Positions 25,701 to 36,300 of a stretch of 64,000 bases of DNA are shown piece by piece. Numbering within the stretch: the stretch's first letter is position 1; each line of letters opens with the position of its first letter. Source of the stretch: Aureibaculum luteum (lineage in GTDB: Bacteria > Bacteroidota > Bacteroidia > Flavobacteriales > Flavobacteriaceae); NCBI RefSeq assembly GCF_003449015.1, contig NZ_QRGD01000002.1:1-64000 (forward strand), in the 5' to 3' direction. Under the pieces are notes generated by a model that searched no databases, was not told the DNA's origin, and saw only the letters and a program-made list of their open reading frames with translations. The translations under genes and the position numbers were made by a program.

Positions 25701-26405
25701 TACTGAAGGTGTGATTACGTATTCTATATCATTCTTAAAATCCAACACATAAATACCGTTTTGAACGGTAGTCAACCAAAGTCTTCCCTGTTTATCAAAG
25801 GTCATCCCATAAACTGAAGTGTAATCATAGGCAAATGCATTTTCACCATCATAAAGTGTTAAAGAGCCCGTTGTAGAAGATGAGGCTATCCAAATATTAC
25901 CATCTTCAGTTTCTACCATAGAGGAAATTTCATTAGCTGGTAAACCTTCATTTACGGAGAGCTGCATTAGGTTGGTATGGGTGCCTTCCATAATAGCAGG
26001 AGTCTTCATTTTAGTAATGGTAGGCTTTTTTATTGCCGATTTTGTTACGGTAAAAGGAACGGAATCAAGTTTTAATTTTTCCGAAGATACATTGTCCCAA
26101 TCCAAATCATATTCCTTCATTGGAGATTTCAGTGGTTTGAATGTATTTAATTCAAATGGTTTACTAGGCAGTGCATCAACATCCAAAGAATAGGTTACAG
26201 GGATTGTTAAGGTGTCATTCGTTATGGTTTCCCATTCGAAAGGCTCTGGTTCTGTAAATACTAGCGGTATAGTTTCGGGAGTCTTATAATCGCCAATAGT
26301 GGTTTCTGTTTTTGATTTGCTGTTTTTTTGACATGAAATGAGGAACAGGCCAAAGACCAGGCACAAAAGAAAAATATAATGTTTCATTAATAGGTTGGTT
26401 TTCAT
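22740..26405 (-). CDS. Lipoprotein propeller sensor histidine kinase
   Basis: A 1,221-aa kinase. The leader ends in a lipobox (LISCQK, Cys about 25), then a linker rich in Lys/Thr/Pro (to about 140). Two-component regulator propeller repeats (about 145-780) contain strands such as GNIWIAS, GRLWLTT, NNIWLST and GEIWLGT. A Y_Y_Y domain (about 835-905) is followed by one transmembrane helix (about 911-932), a coiled coil and a transmitter: H-box GIAHEIQNPLNFVNNFSE near 975, N-box NLITNALHA, G1 KDNGSGIP, G2 GTGLGLSMSYD. Propeller kinases of this kind often sense polysaccharides or other extracellular ligands. No receiver is fused. It overlaps the upstream kinase by ATGA. Its transmitter is the most divergent of the four. 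Confidence 0.93.
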   Translation of the reverse strand: MKTNLLMKHYIFLLCLVFGLFLISCQKNSKSKTETTIGDYKTPETIPLVFTEPEPFEWETITNDTLTIPVTYSLDVDALPSKPFELNTFKPLKSPMKEYDLDWDNVSSEKLKLDSVPFTVTKSAIKKPTITKMKTPAIMEGTHTNLMQLSVNEGLPANEISSMVETEDGNIWIASSSTTGSLTLYDGENAFAYDYTSVYGMTFDKQGRLWLTTVQNGIYVLDFKNDIEYVITPSVANFIGVDILCDYTGTLYFVSYGDGIFKVDAEMKNLQKLEIASTQFAFTLFEDSQNNIWLSTDDGLAMLDKERESLKKMPSNPNNNLNAFVFDMTEDKTGNIWICQIVPPSPDSKTTTYEVLQVSLKNKKITVLSAENGYNIQGREIEEDNQGNFWIAGTKEIFILSNDKKSSKTVGVNSNMTGDQKRTRSLKRKDGSLWFGTVDKGVIIANDFTLKTEYFDDSSGLIDDEVWEIEENSRGEIWLGTTNGINIIDPKKNTIKALSPEKLHGTPNNQISIIRELSKDIYYINTRPGFSIFDRQKNKISVFARNAKAPIFVVSMAVVNEHTFLLYTSQGIFFYDIENNSLNKVVSKNDSDILNAERGAVMVYNKEILWIPTQNGLARVNIKTNNVSYLREEQGLCDNNAMVVSFSKEGELWVATLNGISILNLEENTLTNLKEENGLLPSEMYDLIERDDIMYAASVNGLIPIEKATVKTTNNGFYNFNSGLGFKLNDYLQNSPKFLKNGQFWAGISNSSDEYKLLIIDNEPKPDSIVNTVHITKMYVRDEAPRFNDKNDLDSLNSKISSFSNETNLKWDSIKQPYNIPSGLVLPFDQNSLSFSYASNNVFNRAQLTYRFILDGEDADWTYADTKTKTKNYYNLKPGQYTFKVAARSFNKQWSKPDVLTFRISPPWWQTWWAYLLFGLLAVGILRIYILFRARKLTNENKLLEEKVKERTNELEASIEDLKATQSQLIQSEKMASLGELTAGIAHEIQNPLNFVNNFSEINVELIDEMQEELKAGNPEEAIEISNDIKENQKKINHHGKRADSIVKGMLKHSRNTSGEKEPTNINAIADEYLRLAYHGLRAKDKSFNATLNTDFDESIGLINVAGQDMGRVILNLITNALHAISPNSKTPEKTVKDPTIWISTKKVGDQVIIKIKDNGSGIPKEIVDKIFQPFFTTKPSGQGTGLGLSMSYDIVRSHGGDLKVESQEGEGTTFTISIPK

Positions 26406-28915
26406 TTGGATAAGGGTATTGTATTTGTAAATATAACAGAAAATTTTGAGCCTTCACCTGCTTTGGTCTCCACTTTCAATTCGCCTCCGTGAGCAACTAC
26501 AATATCATAACTCATACTCAGACCCAATCCAGTGCCTTGACCCGTGGGTTTAGTGGTGAAAAAAGGCTGATAAATTTTATCTAGTACGTGTTTTGGAATG
26601 CCATTACCATTGTCTTTTACAGTGATAACAATTTGGTTATTAAGCTGTTTTGTGGAAACAGAAACCTTGGGCTCATAGTTTGCTATGCCTGATTTCTTTT
26701 TTTCATCCACAGTATAAAATGCATTGGTGATTAAATTTAAGATTACGCGACCTATATCTTGAGGTATTAGGTCTATGCGACTAATGCTGTCATCAAAATT
26801 GGTTACTAAGGTAGCATTAAAAGTTTTGTCTTTTGCACGGAGACCGTGATAGGCCAAGCGTAAATATTCGTCGGCGAGTTTATTGACATCTGTGGGTTCT
26901 TTTATAGCCGTGCTTTTTCGGCTATGCTGTAACATTCCTTTTACGATTCCATCAGCACGTTTGCCATGATGGTTTATTTTTTCAAGATTTTCTTTAATGT
27001 CTTTGGCGATAAATTTGGCCTCGTCTAAATCGCCCTTTTCTAGTTCCTCGTTCATTTCATCAACTAACTCTGAACTCACTTCACTAAAATTATTTACAAA
27101 ATTTAATGGGTTTTGGATTTCATGTGCAATACCAGCAGTCAGTTCACCTAAACTTGCCATTTTTTCGGATTGTATCAATTGCGATTGTGTGGCTTCTAAT
27201 TTTTTCAATGTCGTTTGGATTTCTTCTTTTTGTTTACTGAGAATTTTATTTGCTTTTTGTTTGTTTTTGTTATTTCTAAAAAGGATAAAACTTAGTAATA
27301 AGGCTGATAAAAGTGCTCCAGTAATGCTAAAGATCCAAATTTTTTGAACTTTATTAGCTTGATCTGCCAACAGGTTTTCTTGTTCTGCTGCATCAATTTT
27401 TCGTTGACTTTTTTCTAGAATATCATTTATTTCAGCATCTGCCAGTCGATTGGCTGCATCTAATTTGTCATTTTCAGCTCTAATTTCTTCATATCTTTTG
27501 AGGTATTGAAACGCTTTATCATTTTGCCCAAGTTTTTCATATATTTCAGATAACATCAAACTTATTTCGCTTTCTACTTTTGTTCTGGGTAAGTTTGTTT
27601 CCTTTTCCATTTGTAAGCCAAGTAATGTATGTTCTAATGCCTTTTTGTAATCTCCCATTTGCTGATAGCATTCAGCAGTATACATGGCCATAAAAGGATT
27701 TCCATTTTTTTTACCCAATTCCATATAACTTGCCAATGCTTTTTGTAAATAGGGGATAGCCGCTGAATATTGTTTTCCATCTTTTAGTATTTGACCCTCA
27801 AGACTATATTGGCGAGCCAGATAATATTCTTTTATCTGTTCGTTGGCTACCTGAAGGGACAGTGCCATATATTCACGTGCTTTGTCATAATTTTTTATGT
27901 AGTAATTTGAGAAAGAAGCTTGGCTATAGATATCGAAAATGTTATCAGTATCATTTTGTTGTTTTAAGAGCGGGATTAATTTTTCATAGATGACAGCTGC
28001 CTTATCGTACATTACAATATTTCTATATGCAGTTCCTATATTTTCATAGGTATCAGCGAGCATGCTAACATCACCATTTTGCTCAAATATTGAAATACTT
28101 TTTAGGTAGTATTCTATTGCAAGTCCATATCTGCCAGAACCACTATATCCATTGGCCATAGCTGCTGTGATTAATCCATATGTGCTTTCATTTTTATTTT
28201 GGGTAATAAATTCAACTAATTCTGTTTCCAATTTTTTAATATCATCTTCCTGTTCCAAGCTTTTCAAACTATACATTTTATCTGAAGAAGTTTGAAAGGC
28301 AGGATAGGTTTGCCCCAAATCCTTATAGAGCGTAATAGCTTTCTCCTGATTATGTAACGCTTCCTCAAAATTGCCAATCCTATAATTGAAATAGCCAATG
28401 TTCGACAAAATAGAGGCTTGTATTTCTTTGTCATCAAGATTTTCGAAGTAGTGCAGTAAATCAGTAGATTTACGTTTTAGATTTTCCCAATCATTCCCCA
28501 AGTTATAATCTTTGTTTTGAAGCGATACATAATATTTTCCTAATTGTTGGTCAGGGGTTTTTGATAGCCATTCGGCCTGTTTCCGATAATAATTTGCCAA
28601 ATCGCCAGAGCCAAAGTATTCCGATAAGGTTAGGTAATACATAATTTCGCCCCCTTTGAAATTTAGTTGTTCGGAAAGTAACCGTGCTTCGCGTGTTGCA
28701 ATAAAGCCTTGTTTGTGTTCTAAACTGTGAAAGCAAGATCTAGCATATTCATTTAAGAGTCGTACTTTTTCTTGGTCATTTTGGGGATGAGATTCCACAA
28801 GATTTTGTAAACTGTCAATCTTAGCCAAATGGATCGGCTGAATATCCTGAGCACTGCTTGTTGCAATTGTAAAGCAAATCAGTATTAAATTCAATATCAT
28901 TTGACGTATTTTCAT
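26402..28915 (-). CDS. TPR-repeat sensor histidine kinase
   Basis: An 837-aa kinase with a signal peptide (about 1-22, ending SSAQ). Tetratricopeptide repeats run from about 55 to 475 (for example IGYFNYRIGNFEEALHNQEK, and YENIGTAYRNIVMYDKAAVI), followed by a short coiled coil, one transmembrane helix (about 523-545), a second coiled coil with EATQSQLIQSEKMASLGE, and the transmitter (about 580-837) with GIAHEIQNPLNFVNNF, NLITNAFYTVDEKKKSG, KDNGNGIP and GTGLGLSMSYD. The TPR part is periplasmic and should bind a protein or peptide partner. ATGA overlaps with both neighbouring kinase genes show one operon. The transmitter is very close to those of the next two kinases upstream. Confidence 0.93.
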   Translation of the reverse strand: MKIRQMILNLILICFTIATSSAQDIQPIHLAKIDSLQNLVESHPQNDQEKVRLLNEYARSCFHSLEHKQGFIATREARLLSEQLNFKGGEIMYYLTLSEYFGSGDLANYYRKQAEWLSKTPDQQLGKYYVSLQNKDYNLGNDWENLKRKSTDLLHYFENLDDKEIQASILSNIGYFNYRIGNFEEALHNQEKAITLYKDLGQTYPAFQTSSDKMYSLKSLEQEDDIKKLETELVEFITQNKNESTYGLITAAMANGYSGSGRYGLAIEYYLKSISIFEQNGDVSMLADTYENIGTAYRNIVMYDKAAVIYEKLIPLLKQQNDTDNIFDIYSQASFSNYYIKNYDKAREYMALSLQVANEQIKEYYLARQYSLEGQILKDGKQYSAAIPYLQKALASYMELGKKNGNPFMAMYTAECYQQMGDYKKALEHTLLGLQMEKETNLPRTKVESEISLMLSEIYEKLGQNDKAFQYLKRYEEIRAENDKLDAANRLADAEINDILEKSQRKIDAAEQENLLADQANKVQKIWIFSITGALLSALLLSFILFRNNKNKQKANKILSKQKEEIQTTLKKLEATQSQLIQSEKMASLGELTAGIAHEIQNPLNFVNNFSEVSSELVDEMNEELEKGDLDEAKFIAKDIKENLEKINHHGKRADGIVKGMLQHSRKSTAIKEPTDVNKLADEYLRLAYHGLRAKDKTFNATLVTNFDDSISRIDLIPQDIGRVILNLITNAFYTVDEKKKSGIANYEPKVSVSTKQLNNQIVITVKDNGNGIPKHVLDKIYQPFFTTKPTGQGTGLGLSMSYDIVVAHGGELKVETKAGEGSKFSVIFTNTIPLSK

Positions 28916-31900
28916 ATGGTATTGGTGATTGTATTGTTAAATATAATAGAAAATTTTGAGCCTTCACCTTCTTTGGTTTCAACTTTCAATTCACCTCCAT
29001 GTGCAACAACAATATCATAACTCATACTCAGACCCAATCCAGTTCCTTGTCCTGTGGGTTTAGTGGTGAAAAAAGGCTGATAAATTTTGTCTAGTAGGTG
29101 TTTTGGAATACCATTACCATTGTCTTTAACAGTTATAATAACTTGGTCTTTGAGTTGTTTCGTAGAAACGGAAACCGTGGGGTCATAATTTTTAATACCT
29201 GATTTCTTTTTTTCATCTACTGCATAAAATCCATTGGTTATTAAATTTAAAATTACCCTCCCAATATCCTGAGCGATTACCTGCACTTTTTCTAATGTCT
29301 CATCAAAATTAGTCACCATTTTCGCATTAAAGGATTTATCTTTAGCCCGTAAACCATGATAAGCCAGTCGTAAATATTCATCCGTCAAGGCATTAATATC
29401 TGTAGGCTCTTTTGTTCCATTACTACTGCGACTGTGCTGCAACATACTTTTAACGATAGCATCTGCACGTTTACCATGATGGTTTATTTTTTCAAGATTT
29501 TGCTTAATATCTTTGGCTATATCTTTAGCTTCTTCAAATTCTCCTTTTTCAATTTCTGCGTTCATTTCATCAATGAGCTCGTTACTCACTTCAGAGAAAT
29601 TATTTACAAAGTTTAACGGGTTTTGAATTTCATGTGCTATACCAGCAGTTAGCTCTCCTAAACTTGCCATTTTTTCGGATTGTATCAATTGCGATTGCGT
29701 AGCTTTTAACGCAGTGTAAGCATCTGCATTATCAAGGGCAATGGCGGTATAAGATGCTAAATTTTGTAACAGATTTAAATGGTAGTTTGTATAGGCGTTT
29801 TTCTCAAAGCTTTGGATCGTAATTACCCCAAGTACTCGTTTTTTAGAGATTAAAGGTAAATAGATAATAGACTCAGGCTCTTCGGTCTTAGTACCATCTT
29901 TAAAGACTTTTTCAGGTTCTTTATAGTATTCAATATAATTTTCATACTCGGTTTGTACATCATTAATAAAGATAGGTTTTTGATTTTCAATACACCAAAC
30001 TGGAAATTGATTTTTATCAGTGGTATCCCTAAAGTAGACTGGATAAGCCTTTCCTTTCTCCATAGCCATACGATACTCTATTTTATTATTTTCAGGATGA
30101 TAAATTCCTACTCCAAAAATGGAGGCATCCGCTAATTCATTGACATGCTCGTATAACTTGTGAAAAATATCATCTAAGTCTAGTGAGGACGTTATGTTTT
30201 TACCGATTTCGCTCAACATTTCCACATTTTTTTTCTGTTCGTTCTCGGCCTGCAAGGCTTTGGCATCCGATTCTGCAGCCTCGGTTCGGAGTTCCATTTC
30301 TCGAAGGTGGGAACGTTGTCTTTCTTTTAAGATTAATTTTCTACGTTGCAATCGATGAACAGCATAAAATATTGAACCTGTTAAAATAGCATATAAGCCA
30401 TAGGCCCACCAGGTTTTATACCAAGGAGACTCAATGCTTATAAATATTGATTTTCCTTCTTCATTCCAAACACCATAAGCATTAGAAGCACGGATAATAA
30501 ATTCATAATCGCCTGGGTCAAGATTGGTATATGACGCGTAGTTTCGATTGTCATAAATCCAATCGTTATCATAGCCTTTGAGCATATGTGCATATTGATT
30601 TTTTTTAGGATTGGCATAATGTAAGGCTGCAAATTCAAAACTCAAATTATTTTGATCATGTCTCATTGTTATGGTATCGGTGGTGAGCAAATTAGTTTTA
30701 AGCGGGGAAGCTTCGCCCATATCATAGACCGATTGATTAGAAATAAAAAGATTAGATAAAATCAAATTTGGAGGAACATCATTCGTTTTTATTTTACTAA
30801 CGGAATTTAGGCCATGTTCGCCACCAAAGTAAAACCTACCTTCTGGTGTTACAATACCTGCTTGCGATATAAAGGCATCGCCACCGAGTCCATCTTCTGA
30901 ACTATAGTTTATAAAAGTGACTTTACCCATTGTTTTACTAGTGACCATTTGTGACAATCCGTTTTGGGTCGAAATCCACATTTCGCCATTCTTTCCAATA
31001 ACTACGGATTCTAATAAATTTGTGGGTAAGCCATCGGTCTCATCATAATGTGTAAAAATTTCAGTTGTAGGGTCTAATTTGTTTAAACCCGCGTCGGTAG
31101 CAATCCAAACAAATCCGTTTTTATCGATATCAATACCAAAGATAGCATTACTAATTATGGTGTTTTCTGAATTGGAATCTACGTGATATGATGTGACGGA
31201 ATTGTCTTTAAGGTTAATTTTATTAAGTCCTCCCGAAGCTGAACCCACCCAAAGAAATTTATCAGTAAGTTTCATGGACATGATATTATTTCCGTTGATA
31301 ACCATTTGGCCCGAATCCTTCTTTAAAAGCGTTTCGACCAACGTTTTGTCAGCAGTATTTAAATGGATAAGAATTGCACCGTATAATTCAGTTTTAGTTG
31401 GTGCATCTTCATTCCAAATACCGAAGCTATGGCTATCATCAGAATGGTAGTTAAGTTCATAAGTACCAGGTTCTAGTTCAATTTGTTGCATTTCAATTCT
31501 GTTTTTCATAGAACCACCTGCATATTTAGTACTATGAAAATTATTTGAAATCCACACTGTATCTTTAGCGGCATTTAGTAAAAAACCGTAATCAGCCATA
31601 CTCATTATATCTCCTTCGCCTATAGAGGCGATAAGGTAACTACCAGCTTCGGTTACATTAAAAGATTGACTAAGATTTTGATCATCGGTTACCGCTAAAA
31701 ATTTGGCAACGGCTTTATCAGTTTTGCTCCAGTTATTAATATTTTCAAGAAGTTCGTTAGGATAGCTTTGTGTGCTTTTACTGATAATCCGCGTAAAAAG
31801 ACCTTTTTTAGTATCAAAATAATTCAGTCCATTATTGGTACCTACCCATAAGTTGTTTTTTGCATCTGTTTTTAAAACTCGAACCTGATCGTTTGAAATA

Positions 31901-33330
31901 CTATTGTCATCTTTATCGTCATAAACAAATCGTCTTTTCTCGTTCCAATTTTTATCTAATTCAATAAGACCATCTCCCCAAGAACCCAAATAGACAGAAC
32001 CATCAGAAAGTTCACCAATACTGCGGACGGCACCACCATACGTATCGTTTATTGCTTTGTATTTTACTTGTTTGAAGGTTTGATTCTTTGCATTAAAAAT
32101 ATTTAGACCTTCACCTCTGGTACCAACATAGAGGATGTTCGGATTTATTTTAGAAGAAAGTAACCCAAAAACACCATTCATACTGATGCTTTGATCATTA
32201 CCTTGCTGATGGGTGTAGTGTATAAAAGGTTTGCTTTCAGGGTTGTATGTTAAAATTCCTTTGTTAATACTGCCCATCCAAAAAATTCCACTTTTATCAA
32301 TTATGAAATGTGAAAAAGTGACACTCATTCCTATTCCTTTGGCTTCATATACCCCGTTTATCGGAGTAACATGAAATTCATCTGAAATACCATTAAACTT
32401 TAAGATACCACGATAGTTATTGGCTATCCAAATATTACCCTCATTATCTTGCATAATATCATTCAAATGATTCCAAAGATCAACTTGATTTTCACTATAC
32501 GTTTTTAGGGTTTTTAACTTATTTTTTTTCGGATCATACTTGTAAACTCCATTTCTAGCTGTTATCCAAACGATGTTATCGCTATCAACAAATAAGGCAG
32601 TAATACCATTTTCATTACTAGTAAAATCAACCGTTTCAGTATCTTCAAAAATGATAGGTTTAAATTTGGTTTCATTCTTAGCACGATGCATTAAACCGTA
32701 GGTAAAGGAACCAGTCCAATGTCCTCCATTGTCATCTTCAGTTATTGCAAAGACAATATTATAGGTTACAAGACCTTCAGATGCATTAGGTGTATTATAT
32801 TCGGCGGGTTTCCATGTATCATTATTTATATCATAATAGACAAGTTCTGCTGATCTTGTTGCTGCCCATATCGTTTTTTGAGAATCAATATAGATATTAA
32901 AAACGGCACTAATTCCTGGAGGGAGGTTAAATAGTGTAGTAAAATCGTAGTTTGTAAAGGTTTTTTTAACCCTATCTAATTTAGAAATACCATTATCAGT
33001 CCCTATCCAAAGATTATGTTGGTCATCTTCAACAACACTCCAAAGATTATTGTTTGCCAAACTATGGGGTTTTCCGGGGATATTTTTAAATGTTTCAAAA
33101 GTATAACCGTCATATTTTTGCAAGCCATTACTGGTGGCAAACCAAATCAGTCCGAAGCTATCCTGGAAAATATCTTTTACAGTGGGAGAAGTTAAGCCAT
33201 CACCAATGGAAATATAGTCGGGGTCAATTTGTTGGGCTTGTAATTTGGACCAAGGAAATAAAATTACAAGAAATAGACCTAAGACTAGAAGAACAAGGCT
33301 TTGCTTTTGTATGGGTTGATTTGTTTTCAT
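28912..33330 (-). CDS. Propeller-GAF sensor histidine kinase
   Basis: A 1,472-aa kinase. I choose the start at 33330, which gives a clean signal peptide (MKTNQPIQKQ, hydrophobic core, ending LQAQ). A start at 33387 would overlap the previous gene by 44 bp and put polar residues before the leader. Order: propeller repeats (about 40-830), interrupted near 520-670 by a beta-sandwich-like insert (GEGDIMSMADYGFLL, then ELEPGTYELNYHSDDSHSFG); Y_Y_Y domain (about 880-960); transmembrane helix (about 966-988); coiled coil; GAF domain (about 1045-1200); transmitter with GIAHEIQNPLNF, NLITNGFYAVDEKKKSG, GTGLGLSMSYD. The protein can therefore read both a periplasmic and a cytoplasmic signal. It ends with an ATGA overlap into the TPR kinase. 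Confidence 0.93.
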   Translation of the reverse strand: MKTNQPIQKQSLVLLVLGLFLVILFPWSKLQAQQIDPDYISIGDGLTSPTVKDIFQDSFGLIWFATSNGLQKYDGYTFETFKNIPGKPHSLANNNLWSVVEDDQHNLWIGTDNGISKLDRVKKTFTNYDFTTLFNLPPGISAVFNIYIDSQKTIWAATRSAELVYYDINNDTWKPAEYNTPNASEGLVTYNIVFAITEDDNGGHWTGSFTYGLMHRAKNETKFKPIIFEDTETVDFTSNENGITALFVDSDNIVWITARNGVYKYDPKKNKLKTLKTYSENQVDLWNHLNDIMQDNEGNIWIANNYRGILKFNGISDEFHVTPINGVYEAKGIGMSVTFSHFIIDKSGIFWMGSINKGILTYNPESKPFIHYTHQQGNDQSISMNGVFGLLSSKINPNILYVGTRGEGLNIFNAKNQTFKQVKYKAINDTYGGAVRSIGELSDGSVYLGSWGDGLIELDKNWNEKRRFVYDDKDDNSISNDQVRVLKTDAKNNLWVGTNNGLNYFDTKKGLFTRIISKSTQSYPNELLENINNWSKTDKAVAKFLAVTDDQNLSQSFNVTEAGSYLIASIGEGDIMSMADYGFLLNAAKDTVWISNNFHSTKYAGGSMKNRIEMQQIELEPGTYELNYHSDDSHSFGIWNEDAPTKTELYGAILIHLNTADKTLVETLLKKDSGQMVINGNNIMSMKLTDKFLWVGSASGGLNKINLKDNSVTSYHVDSNSENTIISNAIFGIDIDKNGFVWIATDAGLNKLDPTTEIFTHYDETDGLPTNLLESVVIGKNGEMWISTQNGLSQMVTSKTMGKVTFINYSSEDGLGGDAFISQAGIVTPEGRFYFGGEHGLNSVSKIKTNDVPPNLILSNLFISNQSVYDMGEASPLKTNLLTTDTITMRHDQNNLSFEFAALHYANPKKNQYAHMLKGYDNDWIYDNRNYASYTNLDPGDYEFIIRASNAYGVWNEEGKSIFISIESPWYKTWWAYGLYAILTGSIFYAVHRLQRRKLILKERQRSHLREMELRTEAAESDAKALQAENEQKKNVEMLSEIGKNITSSLDLDDIFHKLYEHVNELADASIFGVGIYHPENNKIEYRMAMEKGKAYPVYFRDTTDKNQFPVWCIENQKPIFINDVQTEYENYIEYYKEPEKVFKDGTKTEEPESIIYLPLISKKRVLGVITIQSFEKNAYTNYHLNLLQNLASYTAIALDNADAYTALKATQSQLIQSEKMASLGELTAGIAHEIQNPLNFVNNFSEVSNELIDEMNAEIEKGEFEEAKDIAKDIKQNLEKINHHGKRADAIVKSMLQHSRSSNGTKEPTDINALTDEYLRLAYHGLRAKDKSFNAKMVTNFDETLEKVQVIAQDIGRVILNLITNGFYAVDEKKKSGIKNYDPTVSVSTKQLKDQVIITVKDNGNGIPKHLLDKIYQPFFTTKPTGQGTGLGLSMSYDIVVAHGGELKVETKEGEGSKFSIIFNNTITNTI

Positions 33331-33343
33331 TACTTTATGGTTG

Positions 33344-36300
33344 TTATAATGTGAGTAAAATTGAAAATTGAGAACCTTCTCCTTCATTGGTTGCTACTTT
33401 TAATTCACCATTATGTGCTTTAACGATGTCGTAACTCATACTGAGGCCTAATCCGGTACCTTGCCCCGTAGGTTTGGTGGTGAAAAAAGGCTGATAAATC
33501 TTGTCGAGTATGTGTTTTGGAATGCCATTACCATTGTCTTTTACAGTGATAAGAACTTGGTCTTTTAGTTGTTTAGTGGAAACTGAAACCGTTGGTTCAA
33601 AGTTTGCTGCACCTGATTTCTTTTTTTCATCAACGGTATAAAATGCATTGGTAATTAAGTTTAAGATTACGCGACCTATATCTTGTGGAATAATAGTTAC
33701 AGTTGTAATTTCATCATCAAAATCAGTTACTAAATTGGCATTAAACGATTTGTCTTTGGCACGCAATCCATGATAGGCCAGACGTAAATATTCATCTGCC
33801 AAGACATTGATGTCCGTGGGTACTTTTTGCCCACTGCTGCTGCGACTGTGCTGTAACATTCCTTTTACGATACCATCTGCACGTTTACCATGATGGTTTA
33901 TTTTTTCAAGGTTTTCTTTAATATCTTTGGCTATGAATTTAGCTTCTTCTAAATCTCCTTTTTCAATTTCTTCGTTCATTTCATCGATTAATTCACCACT
34001 AACTTCAGAGAAATTATTTACAAAATTTAAAGGGTTTTGAATTTCATGGGCAATCCCAGCCGTAAGCTCACCTAAACTTGCCATTTTTTCAGATTGGATG
34101 AGTTGTTTTTGAGTTTGCTGTAATTCTAATAATGCTTTTTCTGCACTTTTTTTCGCAAGTTGTAGATTTATTAAATCTTCTTCAGCTTTTTTAGACTGTG
34201 CTTCTGCAACTTTTAAATCATTAAAACGTGTGTATGTTAAATTAAAAACGGAAGCAAAACGTTCTATTAAATGTATGTTGTCTTCAGATTGTTCATCAGG
34301 ACCAGCCATTCCAATAAAGCCACCAGAAAAATAGGCAATAGTCTGAACTCTTCTTTTTTGTTCTAATCCAAACATGAAAGGAATTTTCATTTCTTCACTT
34401 AAATAATGAAAATAGTCCTTTAACTCTTTACCTTTCATATCGATAACTATCGATTGTTTTTGTTGTTTCCATCCTGTAACCATTTTTTTGATGGATTTGT
34501 TTTTTGATGCTTTCAAAATAAATCGGTTCGCTATTTTACTACCATCTTCATTGGTTGCCCAAGCTTCTATTGAAGCACCTTCTTCTTTAATAATACCAAT
34601 AAATAATCTATTTGGAGCAATACCTAAATCGATAAGTTGTTTAAAAAGCACCACAGCTGTTTGTGCTAACTCCTTTGATGTTTGCATGGCAAGGGTTCTA
34701 CTTCTTACACGTTCTAGACCAATTTCAATGAGAGATTCCCTTGCTTGAGCTTCTGCTTTTTCGAGATCCATAAAACGGATGTAAGCTTGTTCAAAAACCT
34801 TGGCAAACCGTTTCATTATTTCGGCATCACTTTCAGATGGTACTGCACCAGTAAGTGAAGGAATTAAAATTGCAGAATTTTTAGACCAAGCGGCAGAGAG
34901 ATGATGCTGATTAGCATTAAGTACAAACAGCTTATAGTCGTCTGGCATTTGCTTATAATCACTATTTTCAAATGCTTGTTTAAAAAAATCATTTTTCGCT
35001 TCAACAGGGAATTCTTTTGAGAAATAGGCATCGCCTCGTATTTTAGAATTCCAAGCTTCACTAAAAATCGGATTATCAAAATAAGGCACAAAATAGCGTC
35101 CCGAAGACGAAAAGTCATCTACAGCAATCCAATGCACCACATCCTTATTGTCTGGGAAGTAGGTGCAAAGAATTACACCACCTGCATCATATATCACACC
35201 TAAATCTTTTAATTTTTCTGCAACTACAGCAACTACTTCTTGAAGTTCTTCAGGTTTGTGCATCGCCAATGAGCGGGAACGTACTTTTTCTAAGGCATTT
35301 TCTATTTGTGCTTCTATAGCTTGTGCTTCTGCTTTTTTTAAATCGAGAAAGCGTGCATAAGTCTGTTCAAATACTCGCGTAAATCTTGCTAATAGTGACT
35401 CTTCTTCTTTGCTAAGGTAGGAACCACAAACGAGGTGTAAATAGCCATGTGAAAAATTAAAGCAATAAAATACAGTTGGGTCAGGGAATTGATTAAGTAC
35501 CATCTCTTCTGCCTCTTTTGAATTGAATGTGGTAATGGCATATTCAAGATGCTTTTTTCGCTCTTTACCAGCAACTGTTTGGTGAAATACCGTTTGTTTG
35601 TTTTTCCATGCCTCGTAGCGTGCGTCAAAATGTACATCTCCAGTTAAAGGAAGATAAAATAATCCTAAAGAGTCACCTCCAGGGTTTGTGACCCAGGTTT
35701 CTTGCTTGTTGGTTTTCTCATTTATTTCTACATAACCACAGGTAGCAAAGTTGGTAACACCAAGCGATATGAGCTCTTTATACAAAAGGACTACAACATC
35801 TTTAACTTCTTCACCTTTTTGCATTGCCATGGTTCTGCTTCTTACTTTTTCAAGGGAGGTTTCTATTCTTGCTTCCCTTGCTTGACTTTCAGCATTTTGT
35901 AAGTCTAGGAAACGTGTATACGTACGTTGGAATTCTTTTGAAAATCGACTAAGTATATTTTTTTCATCTCTAGTAAGCTCCCGCTTTATCATAATTCCAA
36001 AGCAACCGTATGACATGTAAGCATCTATATAATACAGTCCATCTGGAAATAATTCGGGTTTAAATTTATCTACACCATTGAGGAGCTCTGACCATGTGTT
36101 AAAATAAGCTTCTACTTTATCGGGTTCTACAGTATTAACATGCACTTTTTCTTCACCATCCCAAGCTAAATAACAAGCTGCAATTGATGGTTCTTGTTTG
36201 TCTAATGGATAAGAAACAGTTTTGTTTTTGAAAATTGTTTTACCTTTTTTAGTTTCACTCCAAGTTGCCCAAAACGAATGGTTTTTTTCTGATTCTTCAG

